Shown: positions 25,361 through 36,274, counted from the first letter of the stretch. The stretch: DNA of 64,000 nt from Rhipidocladum racemiflorum (GCA_036346355.1 CM070576.1:52871712-52935711); one strand, 5' to 3'. Notes: generated by a model from the sequence alone, not told the origin. Numbers and translations: made by a program.

Positions 25361-26927
25361 GGAATTAAATCTTAGAGATTTGAATTTGTGTCTTTTGGCG
25401 TCCTGGGTTAAGAGATTTTGTTCTAAAGAGCCCAGGCAGTGGAAAGACTTGATTAAGTTTAAATATAAAACTGATAGACCGAATATTTTCCTTTGCGACG
25501 CGGATTACGCTTTCAACTTTTGGAAAGGTGTTGTTTGGGCTATGCATGCTACCAAGTTTGGTTATAAATGGAAGGTGGGAAATGGGAATAAGATTAGATT
25601 TTGGGAAGACATCTGGTTCGGAAACTCTTGTTTAGCTACTCAATTTTGGGATTTGTATGTTATTACAAATGAGAAAGGTCTAACGATTGCTATGATTTGG
25701 GATGGCATTAATTTTAAATGCTCTTTTAGAAGAAATTTCTCAGAAAGTCTGATGATAAATGGTTGTGTCGGCGTATTTTAAGCCAGGGTACCCACTCCCC
25801 CGCAGTAAATACGATCGCCGGGCGAGCAGGGCGCATCCGGGCCCACCGCCACGACGAGCAAGAGATCCTCAAGATGGTCGCCAGCGAGTGGCGGCCAGGC
25901 CACGCCACTGGGTGCCCAGCAAGGTGGTCGCCCAGTGGACAGGTGGCGGCCAGGCCACACCACTGGGTGCCCAGCTAGGTGGTCGTCCAGAGACACGTGG
26001 CGATCAGGCCACACCACTGGGCGCCCAGCCAGGTGGTCGTCCAGAGACACGTGGCGATCAAGCCACGCCCCTGGACGCCCATCAAGGTGATCGCCCAGAG
26101 GACACGTGTCAAATCTCTTTATGCCATTATTAATTTTCGAGGGGTTATGCCTGTGTTTATTCCCTCAGTCTGGACTTTTATTGTTCCCCTAAGATCCATC
26201 TATTTCTTTGGCTCCTTTCCCATGATCATGACTAAGGATAATTTGATAAAAAGAGGGATAGATAAAGGTTCTTTGTGTAGCTTTTGTAATGAAAATGAGT
26301 CTATTACTCATCTGTTTTTTTATTGTGTGGTTGCCAAGAATTCTTGAGAGGTGGTCAATAATTTCTTTGATTTGAATATTGGTTTCAACTTTGAGTCTAT
26401 TGCTAGTTTTTGGGTTAGCAATAAGAAGAATGCTGTTTTGAACACTATTTGTGTAGCCATTATGTGGAGCTTATGGACCTTGAGAAATAACATGATTTTG
26501 TTGTCGCAGAGCTGGTCAAGTGTAAAGAGTATTTGGAGAAAAATCCTCATGTTACTAAAGGATTGAACCGCTGTACAAGAAAGAGATGTTGGTTCTGATG
26601 AACTCATTTTGCGCAAATCTGGAGAGGAAGCTTCGGGCGCCTTTGGCCTTGGATCTCAGAATAATATAGCTAACATAGTTGCTCCTAAGCCTGAAGATCA
26701 GGAAATTCCAGAAGATCTGTCTCTAGTTTCTTCATATCTTAAAAACCTGATGAGTTGAATGTCAGTTGGTTTTGTTGGTTGAGTTCTAAAATATTAAGTT
26801 TTGGTGACTGTGGTGAAAGGTTTAAGTTTGTATTGCTTTTCTTTGGGACATGTTGAGCGTTGTAATATATATATGTTTCTATATGAAACCGGGGCATCTT
26901 CTGTTGCCCTTTTTGATAAAAAAAGTA
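25361..26927 (+). mobile_element. 5'-truncated LINE inserted in the copia LTR
   Basis: The plus strand encodes the C-terminal part of a plant LINE ORF2: LNLRDLNLCLLASWVKRF, WKVGNGNKIRFWEDIWFG and the zinc-finger-like LCSFCNENESITHLFFYCVV of the zf-RVT domain (near 26270-26330). The same order is seen in the LINE at 61155. Insertion marks are clear: GAAGATAAATT at 25350-25360 and 26928-26938, and a 3' end GATAAAAAAAGTA. Truncation at the 5' end is typical of LINE reverse transcription. The frame is broken by a stop at 26345 and by an LTR fragment at 25766-26110. Confidence 0.92.
25766..26110 (+). repeat. Gypsy-type LTR fragment with tandem repeats inside the LINE
   Basis: The fragment starts TGTCGGCGTATTTTAAGCC..GGGTACCCAC, closely matching the first bases of the gypsy LTRs at 42516 and 52485. 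It then carries about four 56-62-bp units built on GTGGCG.CAGGCCAC and GGTGGTCG.CCAG. It stops near CACGTGTC, and LINE sequence resumes with AAATCTCTTTATGCC. Compared with the other LINE, about 105 bp of LINE is missing at this point and no target duplication is seen, so a deletion or template switch accompanied its arrival. Confidence 0.8.
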
Positions 26928-27261
26928 GAAGATAAATTCAGATTTGCCCATCAATAGATAGAGTCCTTCCATACTAAGACAGAGATTCTATCTATACCAT
27001 AACATATTTTAGTTTTTTTTTTCATTACAAAGTAGACACGCGTAAATAAACCATCATCACAAACGCTTACCACACATTAACACGCACGCAAATGTAGCAT
27101 CACGGACTCATACCCCACATAAACACATAGGTATGAAACATCTCAGGATAAGATTGCACTGAGGATGAAATCACCGATTGAAAGACATGCTTCCAAAATA
27201 TATACAAATCGTCGAGTCCACGCCACTCATGCCTCGCCACAGTGGAGACGATGGCCACGAC

Positions 27262-28237
27262 TAGGGGTGAAAACGAATTGGATATGGACGGATAATGATT
27301 TTATCATATTTGTTTTTATATATTTTTTTCTCGGATGTGGATACAAATATAGATAGTCTAGATACGAATACGAATACGAATACGGATAATATCGAATACA
27401 GGTACAGATCGAATATTTATCGAAACAAGATAACCCCTTAGATTGTACATAAAAAATCAATGAACACACATGACTAGTTGATTTGATTAAAATATTATTG
27501 AAAATTGAACAAATATAATCATTTTCATTCACATAAACAATAGTTAAATACTATGTTGCAAACAAAATTATGTAAGACTTAGTTCATCATGCACATACGA
27601 CTAACTCATCATATATGTAGATCAAAACACAAAATAAAGGTGATTCTTGCTCAGAGATACAAATAGAAGCAAATATATAACACACGAAAAGTTTGATAAT
27701 ACTTAATTACCATATCTCAAGAAAACATATATAACACTTACATGTAATTACCCAAGATTTGTATTCTTTATTAAATTATGTTTAAAATAATAAATTATGT
27801 ATTTTATGAGTTTTTATGCATTTTTAGCTACTTATTTAAAATATTTTTTTATTAAGAATAATTTTTTTTTGAACTTTTTAGAAAATTTAAAATCTGATAA
27901 AATCTTGAAAATATTTTTTAAAATTATAGACTATGTCAGGATTTTTTTCAAAATTTTTCATAATTTTTGAAGCTAGTTTGCCAATTTTAATAATTGAAAC
28001 TTGAGTTACGGATTAATTAAATTAGAAAATAATTTTAAAGTTTAGAACCTTTTTTGGTCAAAAGAGTAGCTTGGCCTAGCTTACATGTATATCCGGATAT
28101 TTGACTCATCACTATTTGGATTATCTGAATCCGTATCCAACGGATAAACTATCGAATCTGTATTCATATTCGATTCGATACTGATAAATATTTAATCCGA
28201 TAAAATAATTTTTGAACGAAAACTATCCCATCCATTT
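27262..28237. mobile_element. Non-autonomous hAT element, Ac-like left end, 8-bp target duplication
   Basis: The left end TAGGGGTGAAAACG resembles the terminal repeat of maize Ac (TAGGGATGAAA). The right end, read backwards, is degenerate (GGATGGGATAGTTTTCG). GCCACGAC (27254-27261) and GCCACGAG (28238-28245) form an 8-bp duplication with one change, as hAT elements make. The subterminal parts are rich in GGATA/TATCC and ACGAATACGAATACG motifs. The interior is AT-rich with no transposase, so it depended on another element. It lies about 300 bp upstream of the PUX4-like start codon. Confidence 0.7.
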
Positions 28238-28249
28238 GCCACGAGGCTC

Positions 28250-28551
28250 GACCCGAGAGGCAACATCTGTTGGGCTTTGTAACGTGCTAGTCGAGATTCT
28301 TCTCGGGATCAAACCGGCCGTGCCCGTGATGGTCGGGCTCCGATTATGGGCCTGGCCTTAAGCCTTTGTCATGGCACGAACAATTTCTCATTTTTCGTCT
28401 AGTTACTTGCGTGATACCTCCGCATCCGCATATCCCAAACCTACCCAGCAAAGCAGAAGCCGAACCCGACTTGCGACTTGCGAGTGGCCGAGTGCGCACA
28501 CACACACCCCCCGACGCGACCCGCGAGCGAAACCCTACCACCTCGTCGGCG
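28250..28551 (+). promoter_or_regulatory. Promoter and 5' UTR of the PUX4-like gene
   Basis: The 300 bp between the hAT element and the start codon hold a purine/pyrimidine-mixed leader with an ACACACACACAC tract (28497-28508) and a GC-rich stretch up to the ATG at 28552. No convincing TATA box is visible. The stretch has open frames, but they do not continue a conserved protein upstream of MSSSNGGKK. Confidence 0.45.
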
Positions 28552-31500
28552 ATGAGCTCCTCCAACGGCGGGAAGAAGCCGGCGGCCGGCGGCCGCGGGG
28601 GGCCCACCATCCGCACCCTCGCCGACATCAACCGCGGCCCCTCCGGCTTCCCCGGAGGCAGCGGCGGCAGCAGCGACGAGGACGAGCCCCAGGAGTACTA
28701 CACCGGCGGCGAGAAGAGGTCTGTCTGCTTCCCTCTTTACGGCCTTGTGTCTTCCGATCGAGATTCGGTGGCGATCGTGTGCGGTCATCGGAATCCCAGC
28801 CTGGTCCTGCTGTCGTCTGGTTAGATTAAGGAGCGGCCTTTCTGTAAATCGTTGGATTTGGATTTCGGTCGGCAGTTGATCTGTTCGTGTTAGGTTGATT
28901 GGATTTGTTTGGCATGCGAATTGTGCGAGATCTGAGTGAGTGCTTACCGCCGAAGTTCTGAGCGTATCGGTAGCGTTCGATGCTGTTCGGATTTGATGGC
29001 CACGTAATTTTCGCTTTGGGCTTTCTGTTTGGTACTTTCTGTGCGGGGATTTATTCATGATCGGATTAGTTAAGTTTCAGGAGTTTTCTTGTAGATTTAG
29101 ATTTGGGGAAGTTTGCGTCGCTGTGGAAATTCATGAGGTGACAAGTGTGGTCCATCCGCGCAAAGACAAATTATGCAAAACAGCTCGGTTCTGTTATCTT
29201 TACTTATGCTTTCACGTTTTCTGCTAATTTTTGTTTCTTCTAGTTGCCCTGTTCTAGTGTGTGTTAGGTTTGAGGAGCCGGACATGATCACCTGATCCTA
29301 ACTCTGAGCCTAACCTACTTGTTTGGTTTGATACTTGGATGAATGGGATGAGTTGGTGACATGACTAAGTCATTCCTCAGCCCTCATTATCATAAATTCT
29401 ACATAAAATGAGGGATTGGAACATCCTCCCAAAACCATGGGATGATCATATCCCATGATGGCCCGACCTGTCCTATGATGAGGTGGTTCATCAAACCATA
29501 CACCCCCCTTTAGAGCTTGACTTTTGGCACATGGCAAACCCGACTTCTAGCAATATTTTGCACAAAATACCAATCCATTAATTAGTTGTGTTGGTTGATT
29601 TGATGGGTTGTCTGATTTTCCTCTGGTTCCAGACCATTTAATCTGGAACTCCAATGCTACCATGTTGGAACTAGCCCAAGGATCAAACACGAACTCGTGG
29701 ACACAAGAACAAGAAATACACTAAGAACATACACACTTATATATTCTCGTACTTAGCTCGCTAAGAATACAAGGAACACACCCTTAAAGACACCTACCGA
29801 CTCAAGATTACAACGGACTTGAGTTAGTGTCTTACTTCTTTGTTCCTAGCTACTCTCTTCACAGCATCTACTACTGCTACCTTCCATAGCTCTAGTACAG
29901 AATATATAGCACCTACGGAGGCTGCTCCCACGTCGTGTTGGATCCGGAAGAAGTGCTCAGTCCGCTGCGCTCCCAAGGACCCGGCCGTCCAGTGCGCTCC
30001 CGATGACCCGTTCATCCAGCGAACGTGCATTCTTCCGAGGACTCAGCCAACGAACGCAGATCCGTTACTTTAGCTGGTAAGCGACTCGGCCACACACGTT
30101 ACACGTACGTGCCGCCTGAGGACCCGGTCACGCCGGCCAGTGACATTCCGTGAATCGGACATCAGTACTCGAACTACTACATGCGACTAGTAAGTGCATG
30201 CACTCATATCAGCGTCTCTTGCCTCACCATGCATGCACTCCAACTACTACATGCAACTAGATAACTTGCCTGGCTAACTACGTGCAAGCCATGTGACTAA
30301 TCACTTCCTAGCCTGATGACTCAAAAGATAATAAAACAAACTGCATGCTAACTCTAATTGATGCAGATTTATTATACAACAAGATTATGACTAACATACC
30401 AGCAGGCAGCAGGCAGCCATTTGTTCGGTTCAGCTTCTGGCAATATTGATTCGTATGATATTGTGATATGTATATGGTGTCCATATACATACATGTTTAG
30501 TAGTTGAAGATCCTTCATTGTCTTCAGCGATGCTAATACCAGTGTTATAAATAAAGGCTGTTAAAATGGTAAAGGTCCCCTGTCCGTTATGTTTATGGAC
30601 ATTTCAAGGTTTGTCTGTTTTATCGGCATGTTTATTCGGTTTAATGGCCGTTAACGTTTAATAGGCCCGTTTTATCAGGCCGTTTATTTGGGCAAAGTTG
30701 CAAGATTACCATATGATATGGACATTATGGCATACATGGGATGAATGCTAGCTTTGCTTTTCATTGCAACTTGAGTTGTTCAATCATTCAATTATGATTC
30801 TTTAATTACATTTACATCATGTCATCTTTTTTCTTCGTATCACTGCTATGGACAATTGTTGATAGCTTGATAGTTCCATTCTATATGCACGAAAGAAGAT
30901 GAATTATATGCTTATATATGTTCTAGCATTTAGGGTCCATACTTTTTTAAGCCCATTTTGTTCCTCTCTAGCATCAGGCAGATCCCCACTGTGTTTAGCC
31001 TAGGAATTTTCAAGTGCTTGGGATAATGTTATATCCTTAGTTAAACCTTATACTATCTTTGTCTTTGTGCACATGCAGTGGGATGCTTGTTCAAGATCCA
31101 ACAAAGAGAAACGATGTGGACTCAATCTTTGAACAAGCTAGACAGATGGGTGCTCTCCAAGATCAACCACCTCCCTTTGAAGGTCAATCTTCCAGCTCAA
31201 GCTTTACAGGGACTGGTCGACTGCTTTCAGGAGAGACAGCACCATTTGCTCCTCAACCACCTGAGAGTGTACTTCACAATATATATTTCTGGAACAATGG
31301 ATTCACAGTAGATGATGGTCCACTAAGAGGCTACGATGATCCTGAAAATGCAGACTTCATAGAGGTGACTCTTCTCAGCATGATATTTTTGGGCAATTTT
31401 ATCATATACCAAGTAACTGTTTCAGTATAATCTCATCCCCCCCCCCCCCTCGTATGTGGCTGCAGGCTGCCATCATATTTTGCATGACTTTTGACACTTA

Positions 31501-34500
31501 CATTTTATTGAGTATAATTGTGTATATTATATATACTTATGTCTTCTAAAACTAAAGGCAAATCACTTTCGGAATTGCTATCTTTGGTGAGGACGCCTTT
31601 TCGTTATGATAAGTGGTAGCACCTTCTTGCTTCTCCCACTTCCCTTCCCCGTTAAAAGCTCTCTCATCGTGACACTTAGTACCATCCCCTTCATCCCCGT
31701 TCCTCCCCCATCCCCTTGACCAAAAAATCAAAATAGTTTTTATTTTTCAAAATTTTCAACTAAGTTTTTGAATAAGAAGTATTGTTAACCACTTTCGAAA
31801 ATTTTTAAATCGGAACTTTTTGAATCGAAACTTTTCCATTTAAAAGTTTTTTAATTGAAAGTTTTTGGCGTGGAAACTTTTCAATTTGAAAATTTTCGAC
31901 TTGAAACTTCCTAATTTGACAATCATTTATTTACAAATTTTTCGAGTTGAAACATTTCGACTTGAAGCTTTCTTAGTTGAATTTTTTTGATTTAAAATTT
32001 TTCGAGTTGAAACTAAATATTTAAAATTTTCAAAGTTTAAATTTTCTAATTTTAAATTCTTATGTTAGAGGGAATTGAGTACGGAAGGGGGAAAGGTGGA
32101 GGTAAATGAAGAAGATGACATGTGGCATCTTAGGAGGGTGTCCTTAAATTTTTTAGTTTAAGGGTAACCTCAAACTAGTCGTACCCAATCAATTTTATGC
32201 TTTTACAGTTTACATCTTATCTGCCTTTCTGTCGTCTGCAACTTCTTCTGGAAAGTAGTAACTACTAGGGTACCATTTACCCATCAGAAGATTGTAGTTA
32301 TTGACTTAAGTCAAGAATTCATGATGAAATGCCAATTACATTAGTTCCACTGGTTGTTAGCAACACTTTTTGGACCCAGTTTCGGTATGGCATTAGTACT
32401 ACTTCCAGCCAGTTATTGGCAGGGCAGGGTTTATAGCTGCAACATCTGAAACTCATCTCGATTGGAAAAATAAGCCGGAACAGAGGCATTCCAAAGTCTT
32501 TAAATCATTGTAGCTTGAAACAGATCTCGACTTCACTGTGCCAAATTGTAGGATCGAATTATACGAATATAGCAATCAGAGGGGGGTGAATGATTGTGCG
32601 GAAGCTAAAACCAAATCTTTGATCTATTAAAAGTTCACCCCAAACCAAAACCAAACAATTGCCTCGTATTCGACAAAAACAAATTGATAGACGTTCGGTA
32701 AAACGCGAATTCCCGGAGATCCAACCGTCGGATCGATCTGAAATTTGGATACAAGAAACTAGATTCCATACGAATCGAACCTAAAAAGAATCAGCTCGAT
32801 CGGACTTACGAATCAAAAGTTATGAACCTCGCAAGCTTCCTGTGACAAAAGATGACTGGAATTAATCTAACTAAAACTTCAAGATTAAATAAGAACAACA
32901 AAAGATTAATCAACTAAACTTTGAGGAACTCTAAATCAATACCCTAGAAAGGTTTTTGATGGATCAATTCAAGATGAAACTCAAGGAACAAAAACCAATT
33001 TAAAACCAGAACAAGCATGCAAACAAGAACAAAAACAGGAAATACTGTAGCAACGCGGTTACTGTAGCACGCAAGGATCTGAAAGAATTGATCTTTATTT
33101 CTTTTTGTCTAAAGTACTTCAAACAAAAGAGTATAACCCTAAAATCTGCCCAAGACTTGATACATAAACAGGAGGCGTCTCCCCCTATTTATACAGAGCA
33201 AACACATAGAGTCCTGAATACAATTCCTACTCCTAATCCTAGAAGGAGTCCCACTCAGGGTTACTAAATCGATGCAGCGATTTTCGCATGAACAGTAATT
33301 TTCGATAATCGCAAAAATCGAGTCGAAAATCGACCGAAAATCGTTAAAAATCGGATAAATTCAAAAACCAAATTTTTTCAAAAAAAATTCAAAAATCGTC
33401 GATTTTTGTGGAAAATCGACCGGTTTTCGTGGAAAATCGACGATTTCGCGTGGAAAATCGACGAACTTGTTGAACTTTTTGTGCGATCGGTTTTTGTAGC
33501 GATTTTCGACGAAAATCGGCCGATTTCCACCGATTTTCGACCGGTTTTTGACACGTAAATTTTTTTGAATTTTTGAATTTTTTTGAATTATTTTTTGAAT
33601 TGGATCGGTTTATCGACCGGTTTTTGATATCGGGCCGCAGCGATATGGCCGAAAATCGCGAAAATCGAGCGATTTTCGTCGATTTAGTGAACCCTGGTCC
33701 CACTCCTAATCCTAGAAGGAGTCTGTATTCAACACAACTCCACTTGGCCCAACCTGGCCAAATACAGTTCTTGCACGCGTATGGCAACTCAGCCATACTC
33801 ACTTGACTAACAACTCTTGCACGCGTACGACCATCATGCCATACTCACGTGACTAACCATTCTTCATGTGCACCGTCCTCTAGCCCGAACATCCCGCATG
33901 ACATTTTTGACCACCAAGACCTCGATTCCTCTCCGAATCTAGTCTCGAACTTCAGTTCCTCCATGAACCTAGTTCTGGTCCTGTCATCGATCACGTTCGC
34001 CCTCGAGCAATACCTGCATATAAACAAACCACAAAACGATTCCGAGCACAAGTCCGCGACTTGACTCAACATTAGTCTATGGCTCCATGCAAATACTCAC
34101 ACGAGCATTGCATAAATTCAAAACATGCATTATGAAATTCAAACAAATTTCATAACCACAGATCAATCACCAAACAATTTTCAAAATCACAAAAATCAAC
34201 CTCGAGCAAAAAACCATTCATGCCGGACCAAACATTTGGTCCGGCGCAGGCATGTCTCAAAACCCTAGAAAAATCAGTTCACGCTGGACCAAACATCGGT
34301 CCGGCGCAGCTCACGACGGACCAAATATTTGGTCCGGCGTACATGCAAAAGTCTTGGTTCAATTCAAAGCAAGCATGTTCAAAAACATGTTCACGACGGA
34401 CTAAAGGAAATCAGTCCGGCGTACATGCGAAATCAAACCTCAAAATGCCGTTCACGACATACCAAAGAAATTGGTCCGGCGTACATGCAAAACTTACTGT

Positions 34501-35621
34501 TTTTAAAAACTTTGGTCCGGCGCAAATGACCCCAAATGCATGTTCACGGCGGACTAAAAAGTTTGGTCCGGCGCAAACATAAAAACGGTCTGGCGCCAAT
34601 GCGAAACTTACTGGTTTGGAAATTTGGTTCGGCACAAAAGAGAAACACATGCACATGCACATTTTGCAAATTCAATTTTTAACCTAATTTTTCAGCACAT
34701 GATCACACAAATCCCATCTCTTGCCCAAAAAAATCAAGAACTGACTGGTTACTCGCTCTGGTTCTTAGTGATTTTTTTTTTCATCTTTTCACTGATTTTG
34801 TCCTTAATGTTTGGCAGGCTGGTGTTTGTGAGAATGGGATTTTAACCTTCTTTGTCAGGATCCAAGTGTTGAGTTGTTGATCTAGACCATTTATTTGCTG
34901 TCTGTTTTCAACTTCCTAGACCATAATAAGTTTTGCATTAGTTAAATATGCTAACATTGGTAATCACCAACCGTTCAACTTCTGATCCTTCAAGCGAATC
35001 GTTCGCCATTGAAGGAATTGTACACTAACCGTACCTTGTTCTGGCTTTTCAGAGCATCAAGAAGTCTCAGTGCCCCCGAGAGTTGGAGCCTACTGATAGA
35101 AGGGCACCTGTTCATGTGAATGTTACAAAACGAAACGAAGAGTACCAGGTAAGCCTTTCATTCCTGTATGGCCGCAACCCCTTTGCAACAGCGGTACTTT
35201 AAGTTAAACGTATTAACATTTGTTTGTGGTTTTGTTCATCCAGGAACCTGTAAAGCCTCCATCTCCTTTCCAGGGTGTTGGAAGAACCCTTGGTGGTGGA
35301 TCTTCAGCAGATGAGAGTTCGGCACAAGTTCCTGCCACTCAAGAGCCCCACACTGCTTCCAGGTCAATTGGCATAGTCGTGGATGACTCGCAGCCATTTA
35401 CATCTATACAGCTAAGGTTGGCGGATGGCACTCGCATGGTCGCTCGGTTTAACATGCACCACACCGTGGGTGACATCAGGTCTTTCATCGACGCATCCCG
35501 GCAAGGAGCTGGAAGGCCGTATCAGTTGCAGACTGGCTTCCCACCCAAGCAGCTGACGTCCACAGCGCAGACTATTGAGCAAGCTGGTCTGGCGAACTCT
35601 GTTATCATTCAGAAGATGTAG
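28552..35621 (+). CDS. PUX4: SEP- and UBX-domain protein, CDC48 adaptor (plant PUX4-type), four exons
   Basis: Exons are 28552-28718, 31079-31364, 35053-35148 and 35244-35621 (TAG); 927 bp give 308 residues, close to Arabidopsis PUX3/PUX4. All introns are GT-AG and phases match (AG|T completes Ser56). Residues 1-56 form a Gly-rich acidic N-terminus with EDEPQEYYTGGEK and GMLVQDPTKRNDVDSIFEQA; about 110-185 is a SEP domain (IYFWNNGFTVDDGPLRGY, AD, CPREL); about 232-308 is the UBX domain with the conserved loop GFPPKQL and the C-terminus NSVIIQKM. UBX proteins bind the AAA-ATPase CDC48/p97 and steer it in protein extraction and membrane fusion. No UBA domain is present, as in PUX3-5. The paralogue name is less certain than the family. 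Introns 1 and 2 (2.4 and 3.7 kb) carry solo LTRs. Confidence 0.93.
29321..29515. mobile_element. Possible MITE in intron 1 of the PUX4-like gene
   Basis: The block opens TTTGGTTTGATACTTGGATG and closes with CATCAAACCATAC, whose reverse complement GTATGGTTTGATG is an imperfect match. Between them are CCATGGGATGATCATATCCC-like palindromic and GATG/CATC-rich sequences, typical of small rice DNA elements. No target duplication is clear. Confidence 0.35.
29663..30396. repeat. 734-bp solo LTR with perfect target duplication TACCA, in PUX4 intron 1
   Basis: The block begins TGTTGGAACTAG and ends TATGACTAACA; TACCA precedes it (29658-29662) and follows it (30397-30401). It contains no gag-pol. A TATATATTCTCGTACTTAG-like stretch and duplicated phrases such as AACTACTACATGC.ACTAG (near 30170 and 30242) occur inside. 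The family is not identified, and the strand is not determined. Confidence 0.88.
31745..32060. repeat. Degenerate AT-rich tandem repeat, unit about 20 bp
   Basis: At least twelve loosely repeated units of the form TTTTCGANTTGAAACTT occur in PUX4 intron 2, for example near 31818, 31862, 31883 and 31948. The unit boundaries drift and some copies are inverted (AAATTTTCAA). No coding function is visible. Confidence 0.6.
33256..33696. mobile_element. 441-bp hAT-type MITE with perfect 8-bp target duplication
   Basis: Ends are CAGGGTTACTAAATCGATG (left) and, reverse-complemented, CAGGGTTCACTAAATCGACG (right). GTCCCACT occurs at 33248-33255 and 33697-33704. Most of the interior is a dense array of GATTTTCG and CGAAAATCG in both orientations, giving strong self-complementarity. 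There is no transposase. The CAGGG end and 8-bp duplication point to the hAT superfamily. Confidence 0.93.
34218..34640. repeat. Palindromic repeat array in the solo LTR (CGGACCAAA...TTTGGTCCG)
   Basis: About seven to eight irregularly spaced units each carry the inverted pair CGGACCAAA and TTTGGTCCGGCG or a decayed form, often followed by TACATGCAAAA and preceded by TGTTCACGA. Units centre near 34236, 34289, 34326, 34405, 34465, 34515, 34565 and 34600-34630. Each could form a short hairpin. The array gives chance open frames on both strands. Confidence 0.85.
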
Positions 35622-36269
35622 GCCTCATCAAGCTGGGACTGGTCGCACAGGCTGTCTTTTGAAAACTTGAACTCAGTACTGGTTGTTTCCTTCGGTAGCC
35701 TTATCGGCTGCCTTTTACGAAACGTCAGTGAAGTCTAAATTCCTATTGATAGCAAACTACTGAATTGCCATAAAATGTTTAGGCCTGTCTATCGATCATC
35801 AGCTGTTGTTTGCTTAACTGTTCTCGTTTCTTCTTTCTTGAATCCTACAAGTTGGACCTTTAATATGATGTGTCGTACGAGAAAGTTATCGCCAACGAAT
35901 CAAAATGAGACACGAATTAGATTCAGTTCGACACAGCGTTTCTATTCAGTTATGTACGGTACATAGGCCTGAATTTTTCCACCATTTTGGCCCATGTCCA
36001 ACATGCCGCCCAAACGCTGTGGCTGACAAGTGGATTAGAAATCATCATTTTTTTAGCTTTGTGTATTTTTTTTAAACTTGGCTCTATCGAATATAATCGT
36101 CAAAATAATCACATTTCTGACTGCGAAAACATTAGAAGATGATACGTGTTACCTTAATCTTTTGATGTTTCTGTGGTTAGAAATTAAGCTATTTTTACTA
36201 TTATATTCGGAAAGAGTCCATTTTTTTTTTAAAAAAAAGTTTGTTAGGCTAGGAAGTGACCTTCCCGGT
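35622..36269. other. 3' UTR and spacer after the PUX4-like gene
   Basis: The stretch holds the 3' UTR of the PUX4-like gene. No perfect AATAAA is obvious in its first 300 bp. A T/A homopolymer pair lies near 36221-36238. No second gene is visible. Its right end GTAAC (36270-36274) is one arm of the target duplication of the copia element. Confidence 0.5.
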
Positions 36270-36274
36270 GTAAC

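Larger units (their letters stand above)
14310..27004 (-). mobile_element. Old Ty1/copia element on the minus strand, host of four nested insertions
   Basis: Two related LTRs (14310-14543 and 25191-27004, the latter split by a LINE) bound a minus-strand copia interior. In element order (right to left): GC-rich leader, gag-like DNA near 22990-21950, protease/GAG-pre-integrase near 21830-21250, integrase (VDHLVPHVHTQNGLAESLI near 20740-20840), reverse transcriptase (YKVRLVAQGFTQRP near 19560-19620), and RNase H around 18840 and 15300-15150, split by a solo LTR. Stops and shifts are everywhere. Flanks read TATAT (14305-14309) and TATTT (27005-27009), a possible 5-bp target duplication with one change. 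Without the solo LTR, MITE and LINE it would be about 7.5 kb. Confidence 0.88.
25191..27004 (-). repeat. Upstream (5') LTR of the old copia element, split by a LINE
   Basis: LTR sequence runs 25191-25360, is interrupted by a LINE, and resumes from the repeated GAAGATAAATT at 26928 to 27004. The two pieces together match the 234-bp LTR at 14310-14543. On the minus strand it starts TGTTATGGTATAGATAG and ends CTATGTTTGACA. Confidence 0.88.
32547..34707. repeat. Solo LTR in PUX4 intron 2, target duplication CAAAT
   Basis: It begins TGTAGGATCG, followed by GCAATCAGAGGGGGGTGAAT, and ends CATGATCACA; CAAAT flanks it at 32542-32546 and 34708-34712. Without the hAT MITE at 33256-33696 and its duplicated 8 bp, it is about 1.7 kb. 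That matches the related block at 53683-55361, which shares the GATCAGAGGGGGGTGAATGAT start and ATCACA end. No gag-pol is present. Its right third carries palindromic repeats. It predates the MITE it contains. Confidence 0.88.

Noticed and set aside
25759..26133. Open frames of 71-124 codons in repeat-rich DNA
   Set aside because: They are produced by the tandem repeat units of the gypsy LTR fragment and are periodic on both strands.
28371..29058. Alternative frames over PUX4 exon 1, plus and minus
   Set aside because: Exon 1 (28552-28718) joins exon 2 in frame and matches the conserved family N-terminus; the other frames are shadows.
33389..33802. 137-codon minus-strand frame rich in RFS/KNS repeats
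   Set aside because: It runs across the hAT MITE and into the solo LTR and is a translation of the GATTTTCG repeats.
34220..34582. 120-codon frame with repeated GPAQ and ACSRRT phrases
   Set aside because: The apparent protein repeats come from the palindromic DNA array; both strands are open in a similar way.
34218..34640. CRISPR-like repeat array
   Set aside because: Spacing is irregular, repeats are palindromic and diverged, no cas genes occur, and the context is a plant intron.
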